DNA from: Margaritifera margaritifera
Lineage: Eukaryota > Mollusca > Bivalvia > Unionida > Margaritiferidae
Direction of reading: 5' to 3'
Assembly (NCBI GenBank): GCA_029931535.1
Contig: JAQPZY010001625.1
Coordinates: forward strand, 5,396,501-5,460,500
DNA length: 64,000 nucleotides
The notes beneath the pieces are model-generated. The model was not told the origin of the DNA, made no database searches, and was given only the letters and a program-made list of their open reading frames with translations. Both the position numbers and the translations under genes were made by a program. The first letter of the stretch is position 1, and each line of letters starts with the position of its first letter. Shown piece after piece: positions 45,308 through 57,578 of this stretch.

Positions 45308-45400
45308 ATAGTACTCCCTCATTATAATACTATCCATGGGAACCATAGAGTATGCTGCCTTATAGTGGGACCACCTTATAATGAAATACATGATATGTAA
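45308..45400. repeat. fragment of a second MITE family (TACTCCCTCATTATAAT)
   Basis: AGTACTCCCTCATTATAATA at 45,310 matches the inverted right end of the element at 49,745-49,922. Here only a partial, possibly internally deleted copy is visible. Confidence 0.5.
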
Positions 45401-45625
45401 ATGATGACAATTTTTGAGTCAATTGATTTCAGGTGGGGTTTTTTTTATTAACCATAAGTTACTATTGAGTTCCCAGGCTGGTTTTTATATAGCATCTACT
45501 GTATGACTTGAAACATCCTTACCTAATCAGCCACTTCGTTTAATTCGTTCTAATTATGGTAATGCTTTAATGTGTTGTAGACAAAATATCAATCTTAATT
45601 CAAGGCACCGTAAAACATAGCTGAG

Positions 45626-45819
45626 TACCGTCTATACTTACGTATAACACGGGTCCAAATGCAAACAACATAGACCCTGATCTGCCATCGCATAATGTGG
45701 CGGCAGATCAGGGTCTATGTTGTTTGTTCTACTGATTAGTCCTTACAAACTGAATTGACCCAGATCTGGGTCTATGCAGTTTGCAGTTGGTATCGGCTTA
45801 TACTCGAGTATAAATGGTA
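45626..45819 (+). mobile_element. palindromic MITE family P, copy 4 (double hairpin)
   Basis: TACCGTCTATACTTACGTAT to CTCGAGTATAAATGGTA. Hairpin A is followed by the spacer TTCTACTGATTAGTCCTTAC and a shortened hairpin B. Confidence 0.87.
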
Positions 45820-46639
45820 TGTTTCTGTTCATTCTTGAAGTAGGAAGCTAGGCAACCACATGATCTTCTGTTAGGCACTGACCATTTATTTCCAAGGGGT
45901 ACTGGGAAGTGTATTTTCACACGATCTATGTCAAAAGATTATACAGCCTTTAATATGTACTATGTATGTTACCATACAGAAGCGAGGTGTGTCAGGAATA
46001 CTTTCTTCATTAGAACTGACACATTCCTTCTCCACCCCAACAACCATCTACAATGGTAATAAATTACCCATGCCCTCTGAGTGTTTGATTGTGTGTAGTG
46101 ACCAAATAATACAAGCACGTAGTTCGATAGATGATGGGAAAAATTCTGTTCCGTATGTAAGCTCGGTGCATTGGATAGAATAATTAGCCTTCTTTCTATA
46201 TCAGATGATTGGATAAACCCTACATAGAGAGGCTGGCAGTTATTAAAAAAATTAGACTACACAGTTTTACAATCCACTTTATTCTCTTTTTTAATTTAAA
46301 AGCAAATGTGATCATTATGGTGGATTAAATATATAATTTTCGATAGGTTTCAGTTTTAATCATGTGGACAAATCAAATTAAAACAAAGAAAAAAAAATAC
46401 TTTTTGTAGTTCATTTCGTAAATATGAATACTTGCTTACCATATTATAAACATATAATTCTGATTTTCTCCAAACTTGGTGTCATCTGATGCCTGGTGAA
46501 TACTTTAGGGATTCCTTTTCTTCATGCCAGAGAAATAATGAATGGATTAATTATTCTTTCATTCCATGTTTATTGTTTTCTGTGGAGAAAGATTGAAACA
46601 AGTTTCATCCTTCCATCTGTTATTTCCTGAGTAAAACTT

Positions 46640-47000
46640 CAAAACCGTTTCAGGCACTTATTTGACCTTTGGTGCCATTTGCCAATAAGATTTCTTCATA
46701 TTTTGTGTTTGTAACGTTTTCATCCGTACTTTCATTAATTCATCTGCCCATGTGGATTGTTTGCACTTGCGGTAAGGAAGAAGCCTATAGATGTTAGGGT
46801 CAAAACATTGAAGGTTATGAAAAGAAAAAAATAGTTTTTGCACAATAACATTAAGTCTACATTACAGATCAAACTTTGTGTGTGGCTTACACTTGAGGTA
46901 AGGAAGAAGCTTATCAGTTTTGGAATCAAAAGGTCCAAGGTCAAAATCACTGTGCTTGAAAGAAGAAAAGTGGTTTCTACACAAAATTTTCAGTGATCTG
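46640..47000. repeat. interspersed repeat (GGTAAGGAAGAAGC / AAGGTCAAAATCAC type)
   Basis: Two diverged copies of a unit with GAGGTAAGGAAGAAGC followed by a CAAAAGGTCCAAGGTCA-type stretch. The same unit recurs at 62,960-63,200, so it is an interspersed family. Such GGTCAAAGGTCAAGGTCA repeats are common in mollusc genomes from general knowledge. Confidence 0.5.
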
Positions 47001-48390
47001 CATTGAGGACTATTAAACATGGGGCAGCCGTATAATGTGCCGTTTGTGGTACTCTTGTTCTAACATTCCACCTTTCTCTTTGGAGGGAAAATTGACACAA
47101 AAGTTGACATTTTACTTTGATTTTTAATGCATTGTATTGAAACAAAATGGGTTGGGGTGGGGGAATGGCATGAATTAAGGCAAGGCAAGGTGAACTTGGC
47201 TTTTTGGGCACGTTTAGGTGAAATGAAAGACTGGAGGGTGACTGTTGCACCCAAATTGCTTCCTAGCATGGACCCTGGTATTTATAATTTACACAATTCA
47301 CCAACATTGAATTCATCTCTAAATGTAGATACTGGGGTCATGCATAGTACAGTCACACTCACTCACTCACTCTGTGGCATCGTCCACTTGTAGACATGCC
47401 GACTGAACAAATCCTTTCCATCTGTTTCTGTTGACAGTTAAAGGTGTTGCCTCGTGCAGGTTTTGACAGATACGGTCCAGGTCCCTCTCTAGGACATTAT
47501 TCTACTGTGGGTGGCCTTTCTTCCACAATACTTTCAGCTATGTGTTGAGTTTCCGTTTAGTAATTGTTTGTAAGTTCTGTTGTCCTTCATTGTCAGTAAG
47601 TGTCACCACATGATGCAAACCTTTTCTGAGCTAGAAGATTGCTGGTACTTAGTTGTTTTGTCTTATTTTTTTATTTTTTTATTTCTTATTTTGTTTTGCC
47701 AGGATATGTTGAATATTTAGTGCAGGCAACATTGATCAAATGCATCTTGCCTTTTTACTGGCCTGTCGTGATTGGCCACATTTCTGCACTATATAGGAGT
47801 ATGGATAGGATATCTGAGTTGTGTAGCCAGACATGGTCGAATGGCTGCACATGACTATAATTCAAACTCAGTCAATCAATCTGAGTTGTAGAATCATATC
47901 TTTTGTTTGATGGAAATGTTCTTTTGCTTCCAGATGTTTCTGAGTTCGTTCAATGCAGCAGCTGCTTTCCCAGTTCTAATGTTGAGTTCTTTTTGAATTG
48001 ACATAGAAAAACAAAAAAAATCCAAACAATATTTTGAACTAAGTGCTTGAAAAAGAGGAAGGGGGGGGGAGGAAAAAAGCGGTTGCAATGTTGCAGCTCG
48101 GTGTAATGACTTGTAAAAAAAAGAGCTAATCAAAACACCATTTTTCTGTCATAATTGCGGTTTACATGAAATGCCTCTGACAAGAATAACAAAATTAAAT
48201 AAAATTAAATAAACTTAAAATATTCAATTAGTTTCAAGGAGTCTGGGTGTCAGCATAGGCTCTCTGTGCAACTTTATTAGCTCACTATCGCAAATCCCTA
48301 CGGATTTTATTAAATATTTCCTTATTTGAAACAGTAACATACTCTCCCTGGGACAATGGCTCATCATAAGGTCCTAATCCCAAATCTGGT
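47001..48390. other. intron sequence, non-coding
   Basis: No gene or clear element. Open frames at 47,127-47,393 and 47,639-47,854 have no recognisable motifs. Confidence 0.45.
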
Positions 48391-48400
48391 TCCCATTATA

Positions 48401-48672
48401 TACTGCATACACTTGCATATACCTCATATACTTGCATATACCGCATATACTTGCATATAAGCCGGGTCCAAATGCAAACGACATAGAACCTGATCTGCCA
48501 TTGCATAATGCACTGGCAGATCAGGGTCTATGTTGCTTGTTCTACTGATTAGTCCTTCCAAACTGCATAGACCCAGATCTGCCGGCGCATTATGCGACGG
48601 CAGATATGGGTCTGTGCACTTTGTAGTTGGTATCGGCTTCTGTGCGATTATATACAATATATATATTGTATA
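48401..48672 (+). mobile_element. palindromic MITE family P, copy 5 (expanded left end)
   Basis: Same A-spacer-B structure as copy 4. The outermost ACCGCATATACTTGCATAT segment of the left TIR is present three times in tandem, so the end is internally amplified. Confidence 0.82.
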
Positions 48673-49341
48673 TGTGACGTAAACTTTGTGTCAAGAAACA
48701 ATTTGTTGGGGGAAAAACCCTCACTGCAAAGAATCATATTCCTGGCACTTAAGCAAGATTGGCAGATTATATAAAAATTAGTACAGTACTTACCTTGAGC
48801 TGTAACAAATACCTAATTTTCCTATTCTGATATTCATTGAATATATTTTGGATAGGATTAAAATACTCATCAATATTAATTAATGTATATTTTTTGTCTA
48901 CTTGGTATTTATGGACATGTAACACATGCCCCCCCTCCACCAATCCACATTGAAAACACTGTTAAGTTAGTCATCTGAATTGAATTAAATGACATTTTAG
49001 GGGTCTTTAGTAAATTTTGCAAGATATTCATACGAAAAACCTAGCGAATGTAGGTGTTATTTTCTGTTTTTATCTTCAAACTTAGGTCAACCAAAAGTAT
49101 TCCTTTGTGCTGAAGATAGACAATAGGTAAAATAAAGGGACCCCAATTCTATACATGTTCTTCGTTTATCAACTTGAGGTATTTCACGTTATCTTTTCAT
49201 GAGCACCTGAATGACTGTGAATAGAAGTGGCGATATTGCAGGCAATGTGACTATTCAGAATTTTGACATTATGATTACCTTGTGAGTGGGAATTTGAGTT
49301 TAAGGTAAATAGTATATTTCAAGTTGTTCTCTTGTAAACTG

Positions 49342-49600
49342 CTGTATATATTCACTTATAAGTTGAGTCCAACTCCAAACTGCACACTCAGATCCATAAT
49401 CGCATAATATATCGGCAGATCTGAGTCTGTGCAGTTTTTTAGGAGTAGTGTGCAGTTTTTTAGGAGTAGTGTGCAGTTTTTTAGGAGTAGTCAGTAGAAC
49501 AAACAACATAGACCCTGATCTGCTGGCCCATTATGCGATGGCAGATCAGGGTCTGTGTTCTTTGCAGTTGGACTTGACTTATAAGTGAGTATATTGCATA
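49342..49600. mobile_element. palindromic MITE family P, copy 6 (internal triplication)
   Basis: A B-then-A arrangement with GTGCAGTTTTTTAGGAGTA repeated three times at the junction between hairpins. Ends are ATATTCACTTATAAGTTGAG and its inverse. Confidence 0.85.
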
Positions 49601-49744
49601 GTTTACAATTCATCTTGTTTGTTTCATTTACAAAATGCTGCCACACTCTCTAGGGAAACGAATGAATATTAGAATACCAATTGTCTATTTGAATATTCGC
49701 AAAAAAATATTCTGAATTGAATGTTCAGTCTTTGTTTCAACTCT

Positions 49745-49922
49745 AGTACTACCTCACTCCATTATAACAGAATTCCTTTAGTAAGGCAGGTATGGTCATG
49801 GATCCCATTTTATTATGTAGTAGAAAAATTATATTATAATGTGCTTATTTATGAGGTGGTTTGACTTTAAGGTGGTATAAGCCTTGACTTCCATGGACAG
49901 CATTATAATGAGGGAGTACTGT
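49745..49922. mobile_element. second MITE family, TIR AGTACTCCCTCATTATAAT
   Basis: The left end CTAGTACTACCTCACTCCAT is inverted-similar to the right end CATTATAATGAGGGAGTACT. About 178 bp, no coding. The CCTC and TTATAA spacing resembles pogo/Tigger ends; that is only a resemblance. Confidence 0.6.
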
Positions 49923-50981
49923 TTCATGTATTGCAGTTCACTTGTTCAGATTGAAAGAAAAGAAACAAAACCTGAAATGTGGTATGATACTGGAATAAAG
50001 CTTATACCTGTAGATCCCATCTGTACATCTAAAAAAATCAATATTTTAAAAACATCCCAGTAAGCAAATCAATGTAAGTTTGGTTTATAATGTTTTCATC
50101 AGTTGTCATGGAAATTGAGATAAGCTTAATGGTTTAGATTGATTTTCTGTTACTGTTTAATGATATTACCATTGAAAAAAAGCCTAACCTGTAATTCAGT
50201 GTAATTCTAAAATGCCTATATTATTTGATTTATTTGTTGATGAAACATATTCTTTGTTTAATGGAAACAAAGCTGAATGAAAATCATACAAATGATCTAC
50301 TGATTATAGATGGTTGTGTCATACTTATTACAAGAGATAGAGTGTTCGAGAGTGGAGGTGTCCTGATTTATGTTAAGGATGGTATATCAGTTAAAAGGAG
50401 AACTGATCTTGAATTAGATAAAACTGAATCAGTTGACCAGTCAAATGCAAAGCCTTTCTTGGTTGATGTGGTTTATAGACTCCCATCTGCAAAAATAGTT
50501 TGGAATGAAAATTTTTGAAAGGCAGATGGATAAAGTGATTGATGAACAAAAATCTATATTCTAGTTGACTTAAACAGAGATGTAACGAATGTTCATATAA
50601 ATCAAACTTGGTTGAACTTCATAGAACCTTATTGGTATTACCAAGTTAGCAGATAAACCAACAGCAGAAACTGATCACTCTAAAACTCAAATAGATCACA
50701 TCTGTATGAATATTACAGACCAAGGAAAATTAGTGGGAGCAATACTTGTTGACCTTAGGAAAGCTTTTGACCTTTTAGATCACAATATTCATATAAATAA
50801 ATTGAAGATATATAAATGTGATACAGCAGCATCAAAATGATTTACCGGTAACCTCCTACCTTACAAATAGATCACAATGTGTCGTAGTAAATGGGAACCT
50901 TTCAGAAGATTCATCACTAACGTGGGGTACAATGGGGTTCTATACTGGGTCCACTCTTTTTCCCACTATTCACTAATGATT

Positions 50982-51202
50982 TACCATATATATTCATGTA
51001 TAAGTCGTGTCCAAATGAAAACAACATTGACCCTGATCTGCTGTTGCATAATGCGCTGGCAGATCAGGGTCTATGTTGTTTGTTGTACTGATTAGTCCTT
51101 ACAAACTGCATAGACCCAGATCTGCTGGTGCATTGTGTGACTGCAGATCTGTGTCTATGCAGTTTGCAGTTGGTATTGGTTTATATGCAAGTATAAACGG
51201 TA
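50982..51202 (+). mobile_element. palindromic MITE family P, copy 7 (inside LINE)
   Basis: TACCATATATATTCATGTAT to AAGTATAAACGGTA, A-spacer-B order, inserted between LINE reverse transcriptase blocks. Confidence 0.87.
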
Positions 51203-51458
51203 CCTTGGAAAATTGGCAACTGCGAATTTTCATGCACTAATCTGTATGCAGACAACACAACCCTGTCGGAATTTAAACAACTCGAGTTGGAGCTAGAGGT
51301 ATCTTTACACCTGGCTGTAAGTAAATTAGATTCCTGGTGTAAGGAAATAGCATGAAGATATATATACTGATAAAATCAAGGTTTTAATGATTACAACTAA
51401 ACAAAGGAGAGCAAACTTAGTAAATGATACTTTAAGTCTTAAACAGAACAATACATGT

Positions 51459-51674
51459 ACATGTCTAAAAATTGTAGCCTAGGAACAATGCATGTCTACA
51501 AATTGTAGCCTAGGAACAATACATGTCTACAAATTGTAGCCTAGGAACAATACATGTCTAAAAATTGTAGCCTAGGAACAATACATGTCTACAAATTGTA
51601 GCCTAGGAACAATACATGTCTACAAATTGTAGCCTAGGAACAATGCATGTCTACAAATTGTAGCTTAGGACAAA
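51459..51674. repeat. 31-bp minisatellite, about seven copies
   Basis: Unit ACATGTCTACAAATTGTAGC followed by CTAGGAACAAT, head to tail, nearly identical. The period is not a multiple of three and it interrupts LINE coding sequence. Confidence 0.93.
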
Positions 51675-51718
51675 ATTCTGGGAGTAATTGTTGACAACCA
51701 TTTGCAGTAGAAGGAACA

Positions 51719-51938
51719 TACCATATATACTCATGTATAAACTGGGTCCAAATGCAAACAATATAGATCCTGATTTGCCATGCTTTATGCGATGGCAGAT
51801 CAGGGTCTGTGCTGTTTGTTCTACTGATTAGTCCTTACAAACTGCATAGACCCAGATCTGCCAGTGCATAATGCGACATCACATCTGGGTCTATGCAGTT
51901 TGCAGTTGGTATCGGCTTATACGCGAGTATAGATGGTA
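51719..51938 (+). mobile_element. palindromic MITE family P, copy 8
   Basis: TACCATATATACTCATGTAT to GCGAGTATAGATGGTA, A-spacer-B order. It sits exactly between the LINE fragment and the hAT-like remnant. Confidence 0.87.
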
Positions 51939-51944
51939 GTTTCT

Positions 51945-52860
51945 CTTTCATAATGGTCTCCACTCCAAGAGCCTTGAAGACATGTTTGACATGTTGACAT
52001 ATGTCTTTTAATATTGTTTACCCTGCATATTTGATGCACCATCAGCTGTAAATCCTACTAGTTTCTCTTTCATAATGGTCTCCACTCCAAGTGTCTTGAA
52101 AACTTGTATGACGTGTTGATATATGTCTTGACTGTAAGAGGAATCCGCAAAATGAAGAAAGGTGTCCTCAATTTTACCCTGGTTGTATATTTTAACATTA
52201 ATGTTCTCACGTCATCAACAGTGAAGTCAGATGTACCATTAATCATCCAACTGCAAAATCTTTATGTCTCCAACATCTTTACAACACTTTGTCTGACAGT
52301 ATTGACTATGTCAGTTACAGATGTGGCTGCTGCCATGTCATTTAAGTAGTTTGAACCAGCTTCAAGGCCTTTTGCTTTGTCTAAGTGACGTATGGTTCTA
52401 TAGAGGTTAAAGCTCAGATGATATTTTGCTAGGGTATCTGCAATTATAAATTTTAAAACCAGTTTGTCATATTCTGCTTGCTTTAACTTGAATAAACACT
52501 GAGCTGCTGCACTAGTTGCCACTGGTTTGGATGCAGCTTTTAAAAGAGAAATGCACTTTGTATGCATTTTACAAGCCTGGTGAGTTTTGATGGAGTCAAT
52601 TTTTAAAGTTATCTGTTCCTTTGACAAATTGTGAGGGTTCATCAACTGTTGAATTTGCTTTACATGAAGAATAGTACAGCTGTACATGATTTGTTTCTCC
52701 TCGTCATACCTCAGCCATTCCAATTCTTTGAACTATTTGGGTTGAAAGGTCAACATCGTTTCCTAGTTGGTTCATAGAATCGTTTACATGTAGCTTGCTG
52801 AGATTGAGATTCATCTGGCATGGATGTGGGCCTTTTGCCATCAAAATCTAGCAGAAAATT
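51945..52860 (-). pseudogene. hAT-like transposase / KIAA1586-like zinc-finger protein remnant
   Basis: The minus-strand frame 52,723-52,262 contains WLRYDEEKQIMY, DSIKTHQACKMHTKCISLL and an alanine-rich helix followed by QAEYDKLVLKFIIADTLAKY, the order seen in TTF-type zinc-finger hAT-derived proteins (finger, linker, then the start of the transposase fold). Downstream in another frame, near 52,032-52,060, KLVGFTADGASNMQGKQ matches the DDE strand of that family. A 60-bp piece (the VFKTLGVETIMKEKL segment) is duplicated at 51,948-52,010 and 52,073-52,133. Frameshifts and loss of the later domain make it a pseudogene. Such genes can be domesticated, but nothing here suggests function. Confidence 0.65.
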
Positions 52861-53656
52861 CATTCAATGGTAATGAATTGAACTTGCTGTTTACAAATAA
52901 CAAAACCGGAAACAAAATACCGGTAGGATGACTTCATGAAGCATAGAATTCGGATACTTAGTAACTTGAAAAATTCATCGCCCTCCAACCACTACATGAG
53001 GGCTTGAATGCTCCACACCTAAAAAGTGTCACATGCTGTCTGAACTAGACAGCCAATCAGATATATCCAATAAGGGCAATACTAATAAATGTTTGCAGTA
53101 CAAGTATCTACATGTAGATCAATATTGAAAATTCAAAATGGAAGACGAACTGCTTCAAAGTAAACAATTTACCTGTATATGCTACATTGCACATGTTTAA
53201 AATATTTTTCCAACTCCGCCTTCCTTTCATGCCAAAATGTACACAAGTAATTAACCCAAATAATCCATTCATTATTTTCCATCTTTTTCCGTTTGCAACT
53301 TGAGGATACTGAATTATTCCAATTAGAAAAAAATACCCATACTATAATTTCCGGTCTGACATGTTTTAATTGACTCCATCTTCAGGCATTAATGTAGCGA
53401 ATGGAGAAAGGTGGAATATAACAACTGGATTATTCCAGTTAGAAACTTGGCAGTTCGGATACGATAAAAGGACAATAGATTTTGGACAATATTGTTTGCT
53501 TCTGATAGATTTTGGACAATATTTTTTGTTTGCATCTGCATGTTTTATTTGCATTTCTTTGAATATTTACTGGCCCGGTGGGCCTGTGAACTTAGAAATT
53601 TTGCTGACCCCCAAAACAAGTAGAGTAACATGCCTTTCCCAAGGACACACCAAGGT
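52861..53656. other. intron sequence, non-coding
   Basis: Nothing recognised apart from the duplicated TAGATTTTGGACAATATT near 53,478 and 53,508. Confidence 0.5.
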
Positions 53657-53797
53657 TAGTGTTTCCCCCAGAATCTAAAATGGGCATGGTAATTATTTTC
53701 CCAAAAAGGGCACTTTAAACTTCCAAAAGGGCTCTGTATATGCATATCTTATGCTCAAAAGGACATCTTATTTCATCATGAATTGTTGTTGTTGTTC

Positions 53798-53829
<32 letters not shown>

Positions 53830-54004
53830 GAAAAATTAGGAAATTATGAGAGTAGTTGACTTGTAAAGTTAAAAAAGAATCCTATGTTTCATATGTATCC
53901 ACCCAAAAAATTCCAGGAGTAAAATCCTTGATATGGTCTTACTCAGTATTAATTTTCTTCTCCATGACCTGGTGTGGGAATAAAATGGCCTGTGGGAAAC
54001 ACTA
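53657..54004. mobile_element. MITE with TAGTGTTTCCC inverted ends
   Basis: Starts TAGTGTTTCCCCCAGA, ends TGTGGGAAACACTA. It splits a repeat like the one at 42,330-42,515, whose halves lie on either side (CTTTCCCAAGGACACACCA and CAACCACTGAGCCACTG). It contains an (ATT)n tract at 53,799-53,829. Confidence 0.65.
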
Positions 54005-54085
54005 TAGCTGATCTGATGGTGGGAATCTAGCCTGCACTTTTCTGGTCATGAATCAAGTGCCTCAACCACTGAGCCACTGTGGATA

Positions 54086-55433
54086 TTAAAGAAACAGTCA
54101 ACATGCATTTACATGTATAATATTGTACTTACAGCAGAGGAACCAACAATATAAGAAAATATGGACCTTGAAATTCTCTTTTGGAAGAGTACTGTAGTTT
54201 AACTAAAAAAGTTATATTGTGCTTTTTTTGGGGATAAGTCAGTGTACTTTCTAGGAAGATTCAACTCTGTGCTGAATTTCCATGATTTTTAGCCCAACTT
54301 GAAGCCTTTGATTGGGGTTTCTTAGATACAGGTCTGAGTTTATGGTAAAAATTAAAGTTTGATACCAAAATGTATATTCAGTAAGTTTTAAATAATTTTT
54401 ACAGCAAAATTTGGTGACATACATGAAGTGCTCGTTCACTCAGAAATAATTTCAGTCTTGTGCATGGCATTGGTTTTTGCTAGCCAAGTGTCATTTATCC
54501 AGTTTGTTCCACATTGACCCTTGGCATATGTAGCTATACAAAACAGTATCTAATGTTCTGCCATCTGATTGCATGCAGCTGAAAGAAACTGATCTAGTCA
54601 GAATGATTATAAATACATTTCCCTAAAGAAATAGTTGTGAAGAATCAAAAATAGACCTCAGTAGACAATGGCACACATCACTGTAAGTTTCTACAATTTA
54701 ACCTATCACATACAAGTTTTCTTTTGAGTTTTGGCATGGAAGTCTACATATTGAATACTTAACAGGTCATGTAAAGAGTTCTCTCATTGGTCAATTGATT
54801 TCACATGGTATGGGCAATAACTCTTTCATCTGGAAGAGGGCATTGCTCAGAACACTATTTTGGTTAGCCACAAATGTCAGCAGTTGATGTGGAATGAAGT
54901 GGATCGATTACAATTGGCTTGTGAAGATGTAACTCAACATGTTGATGATAAAATTCAGACATACCCATCTGTCCTTCACTTACATGTATACAAAAAATTG
55001 TGATTGCATTAAAAGCTCTTGTGCTGCTTGTTTCAGTGTTTTTTTTTAAATTTTAAATTAGTAAGAACCTGAGCAAATGAAAATCATATCACAAAGGAAA
55101 AGTCATGACTGGTGTGCAGTTAGCATGAAGGAAACTACATGGGATGAATAACATCTTTGTCAAGTTTTGGATGGATGAAAAATATAATCTTTTCATATAA
55201 ATTTTGTTCTTGTATAATTATATAATTTATTGTAGGGGTCACACCATGTTGAGTTTCTTTTGTGTACATGTACGTGTATGTGAACTGGACCTCCCCCACA
55301 CTCACGACCATTTACTGCATGATGACTTTTTTTCAGTTTTGTTAATTCACTAACATTCTAACATTTGTGGAAATTTTTTCAAAAAAAATCCTACAATGAT
55401 CTATGTTCTTTATTATTGTTATGAAGAAAGCCT
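54086..55433. other. intron sequence, non-coding
   Basis: No gene or clear repeat seen. Confidence 0.5.
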
Positions 55434-55472
55434 ATGTATATATATATATATATAAATAAATAGTTATAATTA

Positions 55473-55554
<82 letters not shown>
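55434..55554. repeat. (TA)n microsatellite
   Basis: Two TA blocks separated by AAATAAATAGTTATAATTAG. Confidence 0.95.
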
Positions 55555-55558
<4 letters not shown>

Positions 55559-57428
55559 CAAAGATCCTTAATTGCCTGTATTTGCCAATAGATCAAAGGT
55601 TTTGATCTGCACAACATACTCTGAGCAACCAGACATCAGTCATAAAAGTTCTCAAATATCATTATATCAACTTGTCTTTGATTTGTTTATCCATTATAAT
55701 GCCAGATACACATAGTAAGGAAGTGAAATTCAAAGGTCACTTGATCTAGTTTACAGATTATTTCTTTGTGAGACAATCAAAAAAGATGTTGCTGACAAAG
55801 CTTAGGTGTAATTCAAAGGTGACTACATTGTTTTTTTCTTGGTCTGTCAGTAGATGTGTCGCTGACTGAGTGTGTTTGGTCATTATGTTTTCCCAGTTGT
55901 TTAAACACTCTATAGCCAAATAACACAACGCAAAAGAGGCGTGAAAGCTTATCTCTAGGACTTATCACAAGCCCAATAATTCAATGATTGCCCCAGGGTC
56001 AGAATTCAATTTTCCAAGTTGGTAGGGCTAAATTAAAATGTGTTCAGTTTTTACAGCTATAAATAAATGAACTTCAACTAGGATATGAATTGAAATGAAA
56101 AGGAAACAAAAATTATTTTGAGAAAGGTTTTGCTCCACGTGTAGAATCTGTAATGCAAATTGTCTCTATTTCTCTCATTTTATTGCACATGTTGCTTAAC
56201 ATATTTATCCGTAAGTCCCTGCTTTTTTATAAGCCCACCCCCACCCCACCCCATTTTCAAAATATTTATGCATATATTTACTTTGGAGATCTTTGATAAT
56301 AAGTCCACCCCCTACTTTTTGATGAATTTATTAGGTTGTCCCCCTGGTCTAATCCTAGGGAAAAATGCTGTACTTCTCTGTCTTACTAATGTAAATCTGG
56401 GCATCAGCACAAACTATATTATTTTATGATACACATTTAAAAATGATTTAAGAAAACATGGGTGTCTGTTTTTTCCTAAACATGACCATCACACACTTTA
56501 GAGAAAATCTAAGGTACTGTTTAAATTTTCTTGCTAAAATGACATCAGTTTATTTTACTATAAAGAATGATTTTCCATCATCAGTATTAAACATTTTGTC
56601 TAATTTAGGGCGACAACTAAATTTTCAGAAATTTGATTCATGTTTAAAACAGAATTATGCAAAATGTAAATTGCCAATTATTAAGTAGCACATTGCAAAA
56701 ATTTCACATCACAAGTAGGCTAAATTTTACTGTTTTGCAAAAATTTAATAATGCCAAAATATCATTATATTTTCTAGTAATTACATGTAGATCATTGTGT
56801 TTACATGAGGTAAATACAAATTTTTGATTTTTAGAGATTTATTCCTATCAAGCCTATGGCATACTTTCTATTCTCAGTTACTAAAAATAGTTTGTATTTC
56901 TAATAATAGCTCTGTCATCTGTTGGTCTTGAAAAAGTGTGTAGCTATGTAAAGGAACATAATGCTTTTGAAAGGTAATTGTGGAAATATTTTCTATCAAA
57001 ATGTTTTATGATATTTTTAATCGATTCCCTGTTGAGACATAAAGAGAAGAAGAAAAAAAAAATTTAATTCAGATTTTTTGTTTTTAGAAGGATATTGGTA
57101 TTTGCCTTTTATCATACAAAGGAACATGATTGTCAATTTATGTTCATCCTGTTGATCCTGTTTAATGTACCTTATTTCCCTAACCCTCCAAGTCATCAGT
57201 ATCCTGAATATATATTTGTATTTGACCAAGATGGTACATGCTATTATCACCTTCAACCAATTGACTGTGTGCTTATGAAGCTGGATTAGACTGATTGGTA
57301 TAACATTCGAGAGACTGCTCAATTGAATGACTTCTTCCAGTCCAAAGCAATACTGTATGTACTCCATCTGGGTTGAATGCAAATTTTAAATTGGTATTTA
57401 CCTTCTGCTTTATTTTGTCTGATTTTAG
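55555..57428. other. end of intron 1, non-coding
   Basis: No exon-like sequence apart from the acceptor at the end. Open frames at 56,160, 56,458 and 57,017 carry no recognisable domains. Confidence 0.6.
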
Positions 57429-57578
57429 CTTGGAGCTAATATTCTCATCTTCATATGTACCAATATTGCTGGAATTTTCACCCATTACCCAACAGAAGTT
57501 GCTCAGAGACAGGCATTCCTGGAGACACGGCGTTGTATTGAAGCAAGGTTGACCACGCAGAGGGAAAACCACCAACAG
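57429..57578 (+). CDS. adenylyl cyclase type 5/6-like, second coding exon
   Basis: Exactly 150 bp (50 codons), phase 0 at both ends, bounded by TTTTAG| and CAG|GTATAA. It encodes the sixth membrane helix of the first bundle ([14 protein letters not shown]) and the start of the cytoplasmic linker to the C1 catalytic domain ([18 protein letters not shown], then [13 protein letters not shown]). This matches the segment that follows exon 1 in vertebrate ADCY5/6, including its length as I remember it. Residues continue directly from 289 of the first exon. The next exon, which should open the C1 catalytic domain, is not present up to 64,000. Confidence 0.93.

Larger units (their letters stand above)
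50235..51718 (+). mobile_element. fragment of a second LINE (endonuclease + RT), nested insertions
   Basis: Endonuclease traces LCLMETKLNENHTNDLLI and GGVLIYVKDGISVKRR lie at 50,246-50,400. RT traces ILVDLRKAFDLLDHNI near 50,742 and LYADNTTLSE near 51,238 (family FADD read as YADN) follow. The coding order continues across a palindromic MITE at 50,982-51,202 and a 31-bp minisatellite at 51,459-51,674, after which ILGVIVDNHLQ resumes near 51,676. Both therefore arose after the LINE inserted. Type is CR1/L2/jockey-like by motif, clade not assigned. Confidence 0.75.
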
